From: Streptomyces lienomycini
Lineage (GTDB): Bacteria > Actinomycetota > Actinomycetes > Streptomycetales > Streptomycetaceae
Assembly: GCF_027947595.1 (NCBI RefSeq)
Contig: NZ_CP116257.1
Coordinates: 6,880,001 to 6,944,000, forward strand
DNA length: 64,000 nucleotides
Reading direction: 5' to 3'
Below are positions 47,779-56,444 of the stretch, in pieces (the stretch's first letter is position 1; the number at the start of each line of letters is the position of its first letter). The notes below the pieces were generated by a model. That model searched no databases. It had not been told where the DNA came from and was given only the letters and a program-made list of their open reading frames with translations. The position numbers and the translations under genes are program-made.

Positions 47779-48900
47779 GTGGAAACCTTCGAACGCGCCA
47801 GGCTGGACGCCTATTTCTCCCGCATCGCCGTCCATTTCGCCCCCGACGAGCAGAGCTCGTCGTTCCTGATCACCCATCTCCTCGCCGAACGTCCTGCGTT
47901 TGTCCGCGCCGTTGCCGCGATGACTCGTCTCGTGGCGGTGCTGCCCAAGCCGAAGTCTGTCCATCCGGCTGCCCAACGCGAGACCGAGCGGACCGTCGTC
48001 GTCGATGCCCTGACCCGCGAACTGTTCACCACTCCGGACACCACGCTGGACTACTTCGAATCCCGGGCCGCCGGGGAACCCATCTCCCTCCTCGACGTCG
48101 GCGGCTACTTCGCCCCCACGTTGACCGAGATCCACAGCCGCTTCACGGGCCGCCTGCTCGGTGTCGTCGAGGACACCGAGAACGGCCACCGCCGCTACGA
48201 AACTCTCGACAAACTGCCTTGCCCTGTCGTCTCAGTGGCCCGTTCCCCGCTCAAGGACCCCGAGGACTACCTCGTCGGCCAGTCCGTCGTGTTCTCCACC
48301 GAGGCCGTCATGCGCGGCCGTGGCGACATCCTCCACGGCCGCCCCGCCCTCGTGATCGGCTTCGGCAAGCTCGGGTCCTCCATTGCCCGGCTCCTGCACG
48401 CCAAGGGCGTCCAGGTCACCGTCTTCGACATCGACCCTGTACGCCGCACCCAGGCCCTGTCCCAGGGATTCACCGTCGCCCGTGCGCGCGAGACCGCGCT
48501 GACCGGCGCCGGCCTGGTGCTCTGCGCCACCGGCGCGGTCTCCCTGCGCGGCGAGGACTTCTCCCATCTGCGCAACGGTGCCTACGTCGCCACCGTCACC
48601 TCCAGCGAGGACGAACTCGACCTCGCCGGCCTGCCGGACGTCTACACCCGCACGGTCGTCGGCGACCACGTCACCCGCTATCAGACCACCGGCCACTACT
48701 TCTATCTGGCGAACGGTGGCAATGCCGTCAACTTCATCCACGGCGCGAGCGTTGGGCCGTTCATCTTCCTGATCCAGGCAGAGATCCTCGCCGCGATCAG
48801 GATGCTCACCCGCGGAGACCTCTCCCCCGGCATGCACGAGGTCCCCGCACCTGACCGCGAGGCCATCGCGGCGACCTGGCTCTCCTACTTCAACAGGTGA
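47779..48900 (+). CDS. SAH-hydrolase-like NAD-binding protein
   Basis: The protein has 373 residues. The centre holds a Rossmann NAD-binding domain, LHGRPALVIGFGKLGSSIARLLHAKGVQVTVFDIDPVRR, like that of adenosylhomocysteinase. TVTSSEDELDLAGLP and GGNAVNFIHG follow, also SAHH-like. The N-terminal substrate domain is shortened and diverged, so SAH hydrolysis is doubtful; a related nucleoside or oxidoreductase chemistry is inferred. GTG 47779 is followed by NUDIX coupling at its stop. Confidence 0.8.
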   Translation: METFERARLDAYFSRIAVHFAPDEQSSSFLITHLLAERPAFVRAVAAMTRLVAVLPKPKSVHPAAQRETERTVVVDALTRELFTTPDTTLDYFESRAAGEPISLLDVGGYFAPTLTEIHSRFTGRLLGVVEDTENGHRRYETLDKLPCPVVSVARSPLKDPEDYLVGQSVVFSTEAVMRGRGDILHGRPALVIGFGKLGSSIARLLHAKGVQVTVFDIDPVRRTQALSQGFTVARARETALTGAGLVLCATGAVSLRGEDFSHLRNGAYVATVTSSEDELDLAGLPDVYTRTVVGDHVTRYQTTGHYFYLANGGNAVNFIHGASVGPFIFLIQAEILAAIRMLTRGDLSPGMHEVPAPDREAIAATWLSYFNR

Positions 48901-49448
48901 TCACCGTGCCCATCCCGGCCGACCACATCCGCACCACCATCACTGCCTACCTCGCCCAGCACCCCGAGGACGAACATGAGGTTGCCGTCGTCCGGGAGCT
49001 CCTTGACGCGGGCGGCGACCTCACCAGCCGCAAGTTTCTGCCGGGACACGTCACCGCGGGCGCGATCCTCGTCAGCCACGACGGCCGTGTCCTCCACATC
49101 CTTCACAACGCCACCGGCAAGTGGCTGCTTCCCGGTGGCCACATCGAGCCCAGCGACGACACCCTCTTGCAAGCTGCCAGTCGTGAACTTGCCGAGGAGA
49201 CCGGCATCTCGCCCCACGTCGTCACCCCGCACAGCGAAACCGCTCTACACGTGGACGTCCACCTTATCGACGCCAACCCGGCAAAGGACGAGCCTGCCCA
49301 TCGGCACTTCGACTTCCGCTTCCTCTTCCGCACCACCGCCGACATCGGCCAGCTGCAAACTGAAGAGGTCACCGACGCTGCGTGGCGAACGGTGGAAGGC
49401 TTCACCAACGAAGAGCTGAAGCGACGGGTCGTTCAAGCGCTTCTCTGA
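48897..49448 (+). CDS. NUDIX hydrolase
   Basis: The protein has 183 residues. The Nudix box reads GGHIEPSDDTLLQAASRELAEETGI (about 79-103) in two parts: GGHIEPSDD and REXXEETG-type RELAEETG. The usual glutamate of G-x5-E is an aspartate, while the metal-binding REXXEE core is intact. A nucleoside-diphosphate substrate is expected. GTG 48897 overlaps the upstream stop (GTGA). It is the last gene before the tRNA-Cys. Confidence 0.88.
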   Translation: MITVPIPADHIRTTITAYLAQHPEDEHEVAVVRELLDAGGDLTSRKFLPGHVTAGAILVSHDGRVLHILHNATGKWLLPGGHIEPSDDTLLQAASRELAEETGISPHVVTPHSETALHVDVHLIDANPAKDEPAHRHFDFRFLFRTTADIGQLQTEEVTDAAWRTVEGFTNEELKRRVVQALL

Positions 49449-49672
49449 CCAGCGCGTGGCCGGTGATTCCCGGCACACGGCCAGAGTGCCACCGGGACAG
49501 AGGCTCTTCCGGAATCTGTTGCGTAGGCAGTACGGGGCCGGTACTTGGATCGTATAACCGTCCCTCGCGCGCCCGTTAATGAACGGTGTATGGCAGTCGT
49601 GTTGCGGCCTCCCTCAAATCCTTGAGCACCTCCCCGCCCCGCCCTATCGTCGAGTCACCGAGTCACAGACCC

Positions 49673-49744
49673 GGCCGTGTGCCCGAGTGGTTGAGGGGCT
49701 CGCCTGCAAAGCGAGTTACGCGGGTTCGAATCCCGCCACGGCCT
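49673..49744 (+). tRNA. tRNA-Cys(GCA)
   Basis: The acceptor GGCCGTG/CACGGCC, the anticodon arm CTCGC-CTGCAAA-GCGAG with anticodon GCA, the T-arm GCGGG-TTCGAAT-CCCGC and the discriminator U all fit tRNA-Cys. CCA is not encoded. Its 3' part is duplicated, decayed, at 53286-53316, which marks the gene as an integration target. Confidence 0.97.
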
Positions 49745-49767
49745 CTACCCCGTGATCAGGGGCACAC

Positions 49768-49802
49768 GGAAGGGCGGCACACCGGCGAGGTGCGGCCCTT
49801 CC
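49768..49802 (+). terminator. terminator-like hairpin after tRNA-Cys
   Basis: GGAAGGGC pairs with GCCCTTCC, with an inner GCAC/GTGC stem, 24 bp after the tRNA. A CGGCTCTTCG run follows. Confidence 0.55.
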
Positions 49803-50141
49803 GGCTCTTCGTCCCAGTTCCGGGTTGCTGGTCCTTCCAGCCGTGTGCATTCGGCTCCTTGACCGGGCCCGCGTCCAGCTGGGCACATTGCTGCTCACTC
49901 AGCCTCGGCAGCGGCGCCGCTCAGGCACTACCCGCACAATGGCGATGTCAGCGGCCGGACCGCCGACATCGCCGCACAGGACGACGAGCCACTTCTGCAC
50001 CATGTCTGTCTGGATCGGCGCGGCCGAGCACCGAGTCGACAAGCGCTCTGATGACCAGGCGAACGCCCGGCCCACAGGCCAAGCCGGAGTCCACCACCAC
50101 GAGGCGGGACGGCCAGCGGGGCGCAGCACTGTCCCCGTTCG
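49803..50141. other. non-coding stretch at the start of the tRNA-Cys island
   Basis: About 340 bp hold no convincing gene. Short complement frames at 49899-50129 (QKWLVVLCGDVGGPAADIAI) and 49948-50259 (RLVVVDSGLACGPGVRLVI) look like pieces of decayed coding sequence in two phases. I cannot assign either to a family. An integrase remnant would be expected here but is not recognised. Confidence 0.35.
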
Positions 50142-52001
50142 TCAGTCTGTGTCGCCCTTGGGCTTTGGCCATGCCTCTAGGGCGATACGGGCAAGCCACA
50201 AGGTGCGCAGCTGAATCCGATCCTCGTCCCAGCACTCGGCCCAACGCTCGTTGCTCCACTTGTCCCGAAGCTCCTCCGGCGCGGAGAGCACTGACGAGGT
50301 CGTCAACCGCAAAAGGCTGTGCGTGCCGAGACTCCCCTTCTTATGGAGCCATTCGCGGTTGCTCAACGCAGGGTTGAGCTTCGCAGTGGTGAGCGTGAGG
50401 TTGCCGAGCTGGTGGACCGCCTCATGTCGCTTCTTCAAGCTCTCCTCGCCATCACCGTCGTTCAGCGGCCAGTGTGTTTCCCATTTCTGTGGCAGAACAT
50501 GCTCAATGTTCAGCCGAGCGTCCGCACTTGACAGTGCCGGCGCATGCTCGGTCTTCGGGGTCCGCAGGTGATTCTCCAGTCCGACCAGCAGGGCCTTCAG
50601 CCGGGCACGGTAGGATCGACGGTAGAGATCGGTCGAGATCAGGGCGTCCAGGAACGTCAGATCGTCAGGCCACAACCGGGCCTCGGCTGTCTGATTCCAC
50701 AGGCTGCGCACGACGGCGTGACCTGCCCGAGTGGGATCGCTCTGCTGAACATCGGCAAGTACCTGGACGAAGAGTCGGTTGTAGTCCTTCGTCGTCATCA
50801 GGCACACGGCGCGCCGCATGAGAAATGAGTCGATGGCGCGGGCCGCGATGGCTCGCTGGTCGTTCGGTACGTCGTCTGTCGCGTGCAGGTAAAGCAGCAC
50901 TGGCCAAGGCGTCGTCGTCATGGTCTGCATGCGGTCGAGCAAGCGACCGGTGGGATCGGTCAGCGGCAACCTTCGCACTCGCTGATGCGTCTCGGCGTAA
51001 TGCCTGATGTCCCGAATCACATCCGATGCCTGCCTGGCACTCTTCGGTAGCCATTCTTTGAAGTCGGCAAACAGGTGCTCCACCAAGACGTCTTGATGCT
51101 TTTGAACAGTCAGCCAATAAGCCAGGAGCAAATCGATCAGAGCGCGTCTGATGCGTCCGGTGGTGACCTGACCACGCCAGGGTTCGGCATCCAGAGGCAG
51201 CCAGGCGTTCATCAACAGCTCTTCGGAGTGCTGGTGCTCCCCCTGCGACTCGACGGTCTGGAAAAGGAGGTTCTTGACGAGGTCCGCGGCGTCAAGGCGC
51301 ACTCCCCGGTGGTTCAATGCCTCGAAGATCACCTGCGGGTCGTCACCCGCGTCCAGGACGATCTCGACAAGTTGCATGCGCTCTTGAAGCGTGTAGAACA
51401 GGTCGTCGAGCCGCTGGGCTGGGTTGGCCACGGCCTTGGCCCAGTCGCCGATCTCCTGCTCGAACCACACGCGGGCACGGACCAGCCGGTGGTCGGGGGC
51501 GGGCGCCGTATCGTCGTCGTCGGTCCCGCGTACGGCCCAGAGGAATGCCGCACGGTCCTGAGGGAGCGGCCAGACCTTGTAGCGGTCGTCCGGGAACGCC
51601 TCGTGAACCGTCTCCGCCCGGTTCTCCAGCAGACTCGTGAAACGCCCGACGACGCTGTCAGCGGCCATGTCGTGGGCGACGGCCCGGGCCGCCGCGAAGA
51701 GGATCTGCAGCGTGGTCATACGCTGCTGGCCGTCGATGATGTGAGAGGAACTGAGGCGCCGGGGCGGCCGGTACCGCTCCTGTACGACCACGGCTCCCAG
51801 GAAGTAGGTGCGCGGCTTCGACCCCATACCACTCTGGTTCTCTGTCTCCGCCTCCACTTCCTCCGCCGCCGTCCGGACGTCCATCCACAAGGGTTCCCAG
51901 TTGTCCTTCTCGTCCCATACATAGGGCCTCTGGAAGATCGGGATCACGCTCTGGTGGTCGTTCGCGAAGACCTTCCCCAGCTTGACGTCGCCGGCCTGCA
52001 T
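50142..52001 (-). CDS. DUF262/DUF1524 (GmrSD-like) nuclease
   Basis: The protein has 619 residues. The N-terminal DUF262 domain has IPIFQRPYVWDEKDNWEPLW (20-39) and the nucleotide-binding DGQQRMTTL (90-98). A long helical middle leads to a DUF1524 HNH-type nuclease near the C-terminus (NIEHVLPQKW, then QLGNLTLTTAKLNPALSN). This is the single-chain form of GmrSD, a restriction family directed at modified phage DNA. ATG 52001 follows GGAGGGG. It is divergent from the Mrr-like gene across 181 bp, forming a probable defence pair. Confidence 0.9.
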   Translation of the reverse strand: MQAGDVKLGKVFANDHQSVIPIFQRPYVWDEKDNWEPLWMDVRTAAEEVEAETENQSGMGSKPRTYFLGAVVVQERYRPPRRLSSSHIIDGQQRMTTLQILFAAARAVAHDMAADSVVGRFTSLLENRAETVHEAFPDDRYKVWPLPQDRAAFLWAVRGTDDDDTAPAPDHRLVRARVWFEQEIGDWAKAVANPAQRLDDLFYTLQERMQLVEIVLDAGDDPQVIFEALNHRGVRLDAADLVKNLLFQTVESQGEHQHSEELLMNAWLPLDAEPWRGQVTTGRIRRALIDLLLAYWLTVQKHQDVLVEHLFADFKEWLPKSARQASDVIRDIRHYAETHQRVRRLPLTDPTGRLLDRMQTMTTTPWPVLLYLHATDDVPNDQRAIAARAIDSFLMRRAVCLMTTKDYNRLFVQVLADVQQSDPTRAGHAVVRSLWNQTAEARLWPDDLTFLDALISTDLYRRSYRARLKALLVGLENHLRTPKTEHAPALSSADARLNIEHVLPQKWETHWPLNDGDGEESLKKRHEAVHQLGNLTLTTAKLNPALSNREWLHKKGSLGTHSLLRLTTSSVLSAPEELRDKWSNERWAECWDEDRIQLRTLWLARIALEAWPKPKGDTD

Positions 52002-52182
52002 CGCCCCTCCGGTCCCCCAGCACCTGCATGGTCATCGCAGCGTAACGGCGCGTCGCCAGATCTGATCGTCCTTCCACTAATCTTCGCTCTCAACGTCGAT
52101 TGAGCTGACGGCTCTTGGACCTAGCATCATCAGCGGTCCACCCTGGCGTCCGTCAGGAGAGAGCGAAGGAGGATCGGCACTC

Positions 52183-53172
52183 ATGTGGTTCGGAGACCCT
52201 GGGCACGTCAGCGATGTCACGATCCGGGGCGCCGCTGAGAAGGCACTTGCGGGTATGCCCGGCAGCGTGCGCGCCGCATGGACGGCAGCGTTGGAGGAGG
52301 CACGCAAGGACATCCTTGGCAGCGGCACGGTGCTGGAGTCGAAGCAGTACACAGGCACCTACGACCACCGGTACGACTCCTGGCACATGCCCGTCGAACT
52401 GGGCATCGGCATCGACGCCGTGGACGACGGCAACGCCACCGTGCGGCTCGTTCAGCACCGTGCCGGGGAATTCGACACCATCAGCCAGATCGTGTCGTAC
52501 GTCAACGGCAGACGGCTGTTCCACAAGGTGACGGTGGGCGAGATTTTGCCTGCAGGGTCCCGGAACAACTACAGCCCGGAGGACTACACAGTCCAACTCC
52601 GCGAGGCAGATGACGCCTACCGCACTCTCCGGGCTGCCTTCGCAACTCCCGACAGCCGTACAGAGCGCTACCAGTATCTTCTCCAACTGACCACGTTCCT
52701 GAAGGAACAGGCGCGTGCCCTGGAGACGACCGCGCCCACCCCAACTGAGCCCCGCGCGGTATCCGACTGGTTCGCCTTGTCCCCGACCGAGTTCGAGTAC
52801 GCCGTCGCCGAGTTGTGCCGCAAGGACGGCTGCACCCGAGTGCAGGCGATCGGTGGGGCCGGAGACCTTGGGGCGGATGTCGTCGCCTACACCCCTGACG
52901 GGTGCAAGGTGGTGATCCAGTGCAAGCAGTACCGGGGTAAGGTCGCCAGCCCCGATCTGCAGAGGTTTGCCGGAACCGTTTTCAACGTCCACCGCGCCGA
53001 CGTCGCGGTGCTGGTAACGACCGGAACCGTCACCACCCCCGCGGCGCGGCTCGCCAAGGCTACGGGCATCGAAATCGTGCACGCCGAGCGGCTCGACCGA
53101 TGGGCCGACGGGAGAGACCGGCCGCCCTGGTATCACCACCACACCTTGTTGCCGCCCGAAAGCGGCCTTTGA
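52183..53172 (+). CDS. Mrr-like restriction endonuclease
   Basis: The protein has 329 residues. Residues 1-190 are a novel-looking N-terminal region (MWFGDPGHVSDVTIRGAAEK, later YNSPEDYT-like segments) that I cannot name. Residues 200-310 are an Mrr_cat fold: GGAGDLGADVV carries the catalytic aspartate and VVIQCKQY the Q-x-K, followed by the helix SPDLQRFAGTVFNVHRADVAVLVTTG. Mrr proteins cut methylated DNA. ATG 52183 has AAGGAGG. It lies against the att-like tRNA remnant. Confidence 0.88.
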   Translation: MWFGDPGHVSDVTIRGAAEKALAGMPGSVRAAWTAALEEARKDILGSGTVLESKQYTGTYDHRYDSWHMPVELGIGIDAVDDGNATVRLVQHRAGEFDTISQIVSYVNGRRLFHKVTVGEILPAGSRNNYSPEDYTVQLREADDAYRTLRAAFATPDSRTERYQYLLQLTTFLKEQARALETTAPTPTEPRAVSDWFALSPTEFEYAVAELCRKDGCTRVQAIGGAGDLGADVVAYTPDGCKVVIQCKQYRGKVASPDLQRFAGTVFNVHRADVAVLVTTGTVTTPAARLAKATGIEIVHAERLDRWADGRDRPPWYHHHTLLPPESGL

Positions 53173-53251
53173 CCGGACCGCACATCCTGGTCGGAGCCCT
53201 GTGGGCTCCAACAACGGCGTGCCGTCCCGTTACGGGGCATGCCTGGCCTGA

Positions 53252-53316
53252 GCCGTGTGACGGGCCGGATGGGCCCGCAAAGCCTGTTACGTGGGTTCGA
53301 ATCCCACCACGGTCTC
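53252..53316 (+). pseudogene. decayed tRNA-Cys copy, putative att site
   Basis: GCCGTGTG at 53252, GCAAAG at 53277 and GTTACG at 53286 match the tRNA-Cys in order. The 31-nt tail 53286-53316 matches tRNA-Cys 49715-49745 with three substitutions. Two of them turn a C-G pair of the T-stem into T-A, so the stem is kept. The 5' acceptor and D-arm are degraded. It is read as the far attachment scar of an element inserted in tRNA-Cys. Confidence 0.7.
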
Positions 53317-53961
53317 CAGCAGCGTCGTGCGGCGCAGCGCCCACAGGGTGAGGGCGAGGGCGGAGACGTCCGACATCAGGGGGTGGAGGGTGCCGTCGGG
53401 TGTCCGCCAGGTCAGGACGGTGCCTGTCGTGCCGTCGACGGCGACGTGGGCGCCGTCCGCGAGGCGTCCCAGGCGGACCAGGTGCTCTGCGTCCGCCGGG
53501 ACCGGGTGTTCGGGGTGGTCCTCGCCGTACTCCGCCAGGGTCGGGAGCGGCAGGTCGTCCGTGTCGAGGCGGAAGGGGCGGGCGTCCTCGGGCAGGCCCG
53601 TCTCGCGCAGGAAGCGGCGGGTGGGCTCGTGGGTGAGGGTCCTCGGGAAGTCGATGTCCTCGAAGCGCGTCACCCGGTGACGGCCGAACTCCCGGTCCAG
53701 GAAGCGGGGCGGCAGGTCCCGGGAGGTCCCCGGCTCCGCGCGGTGGCTCACCGCCAGGAGCAGGCAGCTCATCAGGGTGGACGTGTTCCACAGCGACGGC
53801 CGCTCGCCGCTCCCCTGGGGCCGCCGGGACGCGCCGCGCGTCCACGACGGGTCCTCCACCGTCGTGGCGAGGCGGACCCGGGTCAGCAGCGAGGGAGCCT
53901 CCGTCCGGACGGCCGCCGCCGCGCCCCGCGTGATCGTCGTACCGCCGGTGACCGCGTGCAT
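53287..53961 (-). CDS. SUKH-4-family immunity-like protein
   Basis: The protein has 224 residues. The SUKH-4-like region includes RVTRFEDIDFPRTLTHEPTRRFLRETGLP, then FRLDTDDLP, LVRLGRLADGAHVAVDGTTGTVLTW and LMSDVSALALTLWALRR. SUKH proteins neutralise polymorphic or contact-dependent toxins, but no toxin gene is adjacent. The final residues ETVVGFEPT are encoded by the antisense of the decayed tRNA copy, so the natural C-terminus was probably replaced by the integration. ATG 53961 follows GGGGAGA. Confidence 0.75.
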   Translation of the reverse strand: MHAVTGGTTITRGAAAAVRTEAPSLLTRVRLATTVEDPSWTRGASRRPQGSGERPSLWNTSTLMSCLLLAVSHRAEPGTSRDLPPRFLDREFGRHRVTRFEDIDFPRTLTHEPTRRFLRETGLPEDARPFRLDTDDLPLPTLAEYGEDHPEHPVPADAEHLVRLGRLADGAHVAVDGTTGTVLTWRTPDGTLHPLMSDVSALALTLWALRRTTLLETVVGFEPT

Positions 53962-54122
53962 CGTCTCCCCCGAGAAAGTATGGCCCTCCGCGTGCCGGCG
54001 GCTGCCGTTCGCGCTCCTTCGGAGACTACGCGCCACCACTGACAACGCGCCTGCGCACGGACCCCGTTCACCTCGTAGGACGCGCCGGAACACGCACCCG
54101 TTGCCTCACGCGCGCGAGCGGC

Positions 54123-56444
54123 TCAGTTCCCGGTCACCACCGCGGCCTGGGGGCGGATCGGGAGGCGGTTGACCGGGCGTCCGGTGGCCGCGCGTACGGC
54201 GGAGGCGACGGCCGCCGGGGAGGCCACCACCGGGACCGCGCTGACGGCCTTGGCGCCGAAGGGGGCGACCACGTCGCGTTCCTCGACGAGCTTCACGATC
54301 CGGATGTCGGGGGTGTCGAGTGCCGTCGGCAGGGCGTAGCCGGTGAGGTCGGGGTGGCGGACCAGGCCGCGGGGGGTGCGCAGGTTCTCCGTCAGGGCGA
54401 TGCCGACGCCCTGGGTGACGCCCGCCTCGATCCGGGCGGTCAGCTGGGCCGGGTTCAGGACGCGGCCCACGTCCTGGGCGACGGCCAGTTCCACGACTCG
54501 GACCGAGCCGATCTCGATGTCGACGTCGACCACCGCGCGGATCGCGCAGAAGGCCATGCCGACGAACGCGTCGCCCTGCCCGGCCTCGTCGAGCGGCTCG
54601 GTGGGGTGCGGGCGGCACTGGGCGGTGGCCCACAGCTCCTTGCCCTCCAGCGCCTCGGCGACCGTCGTCGACAGCACACCGTCGTACGAGGTGATCTTGC
54701 CGTCGGCGATCTGGAGCAGCTCGGTCGACATGCCGAACTGGTGGGCGAGCGGCTGGAGGAGCTGGGTGCGGACCATCTTGGCCGCGCGCTCCACCGCGCC
54801 GCCCGAGACCCAGGTGTGGCGGCCGCGGCAGCCCGGACCGGCCGGGGGCTGGTCGGTGTCGACGGGCGCCACCTGCACCTCGTCGACGCCGAGGGTGTCC
54901 TGCACGATCTGCCGGGCCAGGGTGGTGAAGCCCTGGCCGGTCTCGACGGCCGCGCACAGCACCGTCGCCACGCCGTCCTGGACCTTCACGGTGGCCGTGG
55001 AGACCTCGTCGGCGCCCTCGGCGCCCAGCATGTGCACCATGCCGATGCCGTAGCCCACGCCCCGGCGCACCGCGCCCGGTTCGCCCGCGCCCTCGGGGCC
55101 GCCGGGCAGCAGCCACTCGTCCTCGGGCGTGTCCTTGGGCAGCGCGGGAAGCGGAAAGTCGCGGACCGCCTGGAGGAGTTCGGCGACGGGGGCCGGGCAG
55201 GTGACCGTCTGGCCGGTGGGGAGCACGTCGCCGGTGGCCAGGACGTTGCGCAGGCGCACCTCGGCCGGGTCGAGGCCGAGTTTCTTGGCGACCTTGTCCA
55301 TCTGCGCCTCGTACGCGGCGCACACCTGCATGGCGCCCTCGCCGCGCACATGGCCGGAGGGCGGGTTGTTGGTGCGCACCGCCCAGCCCTCGATGAAGGC
55401 GTTCGGGACGACGTACGGGCCGCAGGCGAAGGACACCGCGGCGGCCAGGGCGTCCGAGGAGGTGTCCGCGTAGGCGCCCGCGTCGAGCAGGATCTGCGCC
55501 TCGACCTTCACGATCCGGCCCTCGACGTCCGCGTGGTGGCGGTAGCGCAGGAGGGTGGGGTGGCGGTGGGTGTGCCCGAGGAAGGACTCCTCGCGCGTGG
55601 CGGTCAGTTTCACCGGGCAGCCGGTCCTGAGCGCCAGCAGGCCGAGCGGCAGCTGGAAGCCCTGGTCCTCGCGGTCGGCGGTGGCCCCAGGCACCCCGGT
55701 GACGACGATCTTCACCTGTTCGGGGGGCAGACCGTAGCAGGCGGCGGCGATGTCGCGGTCGCCGTGCGGGTCGGTGGAGGCCAGGTACAGCTCCACGCCG
55801 CCGTCGGGACGCGGTACGGCCAGACCGGCCTCGGCCCCTATGGGCGCCGGGTCCTGACGGCCGATGCGGTACAGGCCCTCGACGACGACCTCGCCGGCCG
55901 CCTCCGGGTCGCCGTGGCGCAGCGGGATGTGCCGGATCAGGTTGCCGTCGGGGTGCAGCGGCTCGGCCTCGAATGCCTGCTCCGGCTCGGTCACCGGATC
56001 GAGCACCTCGTACTCGACGATGACGGCGGCGGCCGCCATCCGCGCGGTGTCCGGATGGTCGGCGGCGACGGCGGCGAGCGGCTCGCCGTGGTGGCGTACG
56101 ACGTCGGAGGCGAACACCGGCCGGTCGGCGCGGCCGCCGCGGCCGTGCAGCGGGGTGCCGGGCACGTCCTCGTGCGTGACGACCGCCCGTACGCCGGGCA
56201 TCTCGCGCGCGTGGGTGGTGTCGATGGAGACGATGCGCGCGTGCGGGTGCGGTGAGCGCAGCACAGCCGCCCACAGCAGGCCCTCGGCCCACAGGTCGGC
56301 GGCGTAGGGGAAGGTGCCCTCGGTCTTGGCGCGGGCGTCGGCGGGCGGCAGCGACGCGCCGAGGCCGTGCGGGATCGGTTCGGGCACGGGGGTGGCCGCC
56401 TCGGCGGTCCCCTCGGCCTCCGCAGTCGCGGCGTCGTTGCTCAC
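54123..56444 (-). CDS. xanthine dehydrogenase-type molybdopterin subunit
   Basis: This 773-residue large subunit binds molybdopterin and the substrate purine. Family segments include GLGASLPPADARAKTEGTFPYAADL, LRSPHPHARI, NPPSGHVRGEGAMQVCAAYEAQ, ETGQGFTTLARQIVQ and APFGAKAVSAVPVVASPAAVASAVR. The catalytic glutamate normally lies late, in the FGAKxVxE position, which here reads AKAVSAV; the exact residue cannot be confirmed by eye. GTG 56444 overlaps the iron-sulfur subunit stop (GTGA). It is the last gene of the operon. Confidence 0.88.
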   Translation of the reverse strand: MSNDAATAEAEGTAEAATPVPEPIPHGLGASLPPADARAKTEGTFPYAADLWAEGLLWAAVLRSPHPHARIVSIDTTHAREMPGVRAVVTHEDVPGTPLHGRGGRADRPVFASDVVRHHGEPLAAVAADHPDTARMAAAAVIVEYEVLDPVTEPEQAFEAEPLHPDGNLIRHIPLRHGDPEAAGEVVVEGLYRIGRQDPAPIGAEAGLAVPRPDGGVELYLASTDPHGDRDIAAACYGLPPEQVKIVVTGVPGATADREDQGFQLPLGLLALRTGCPVKLTATREESFLGHTHRHPTLLRYRHHADVEGRIVKVEAQILLDAGAYADTSSDALAAAVSFACGPYVVPNAFIEGWAVRTNNPPSGHVRGEGAMQVCAAYEAQMDKVAKKLGLDPAEVRLRNVLATGDVLPTGQTVTCPAPVAELLQAVRDFPLPALPKDTPEDEWLLPGGPEGAGEPGAVRRGVGYGIGMVHMLGAEGADEVSTATVKVQDGVATVLCAAVETGQGFTTLARQIVQDTLGVDEVQVAPVDTDQPPAGPGCRGRHTWVSGGAVERAAKMVRTQLLQPLAHQFGMSTELLQIADGKITSYDGVLSTTVAEALEGKELWATAQCRPHPTEPLDEAGQGDAFVGMAFCAIRAVVDVDIEIGSVRVVELAVAQDVGRVLNPAQLTARIEAGVTQGVGIALTENLRTPRGLVRHPDLTGYALPTALDTPDIRIVKLVEERDVVAPFGAKAVSAVPVVASPAAVASAVRAATGRPVNRLPIRPQAAVVTGN

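Noticed and set aside
49899..50259. Short complement frames near the tRNA-Cys as an integrase remnant.
   Set aside because: No tyrosine- or serine-recombinase motif can be seen, so they are only noted as possible decayed coding sequence.
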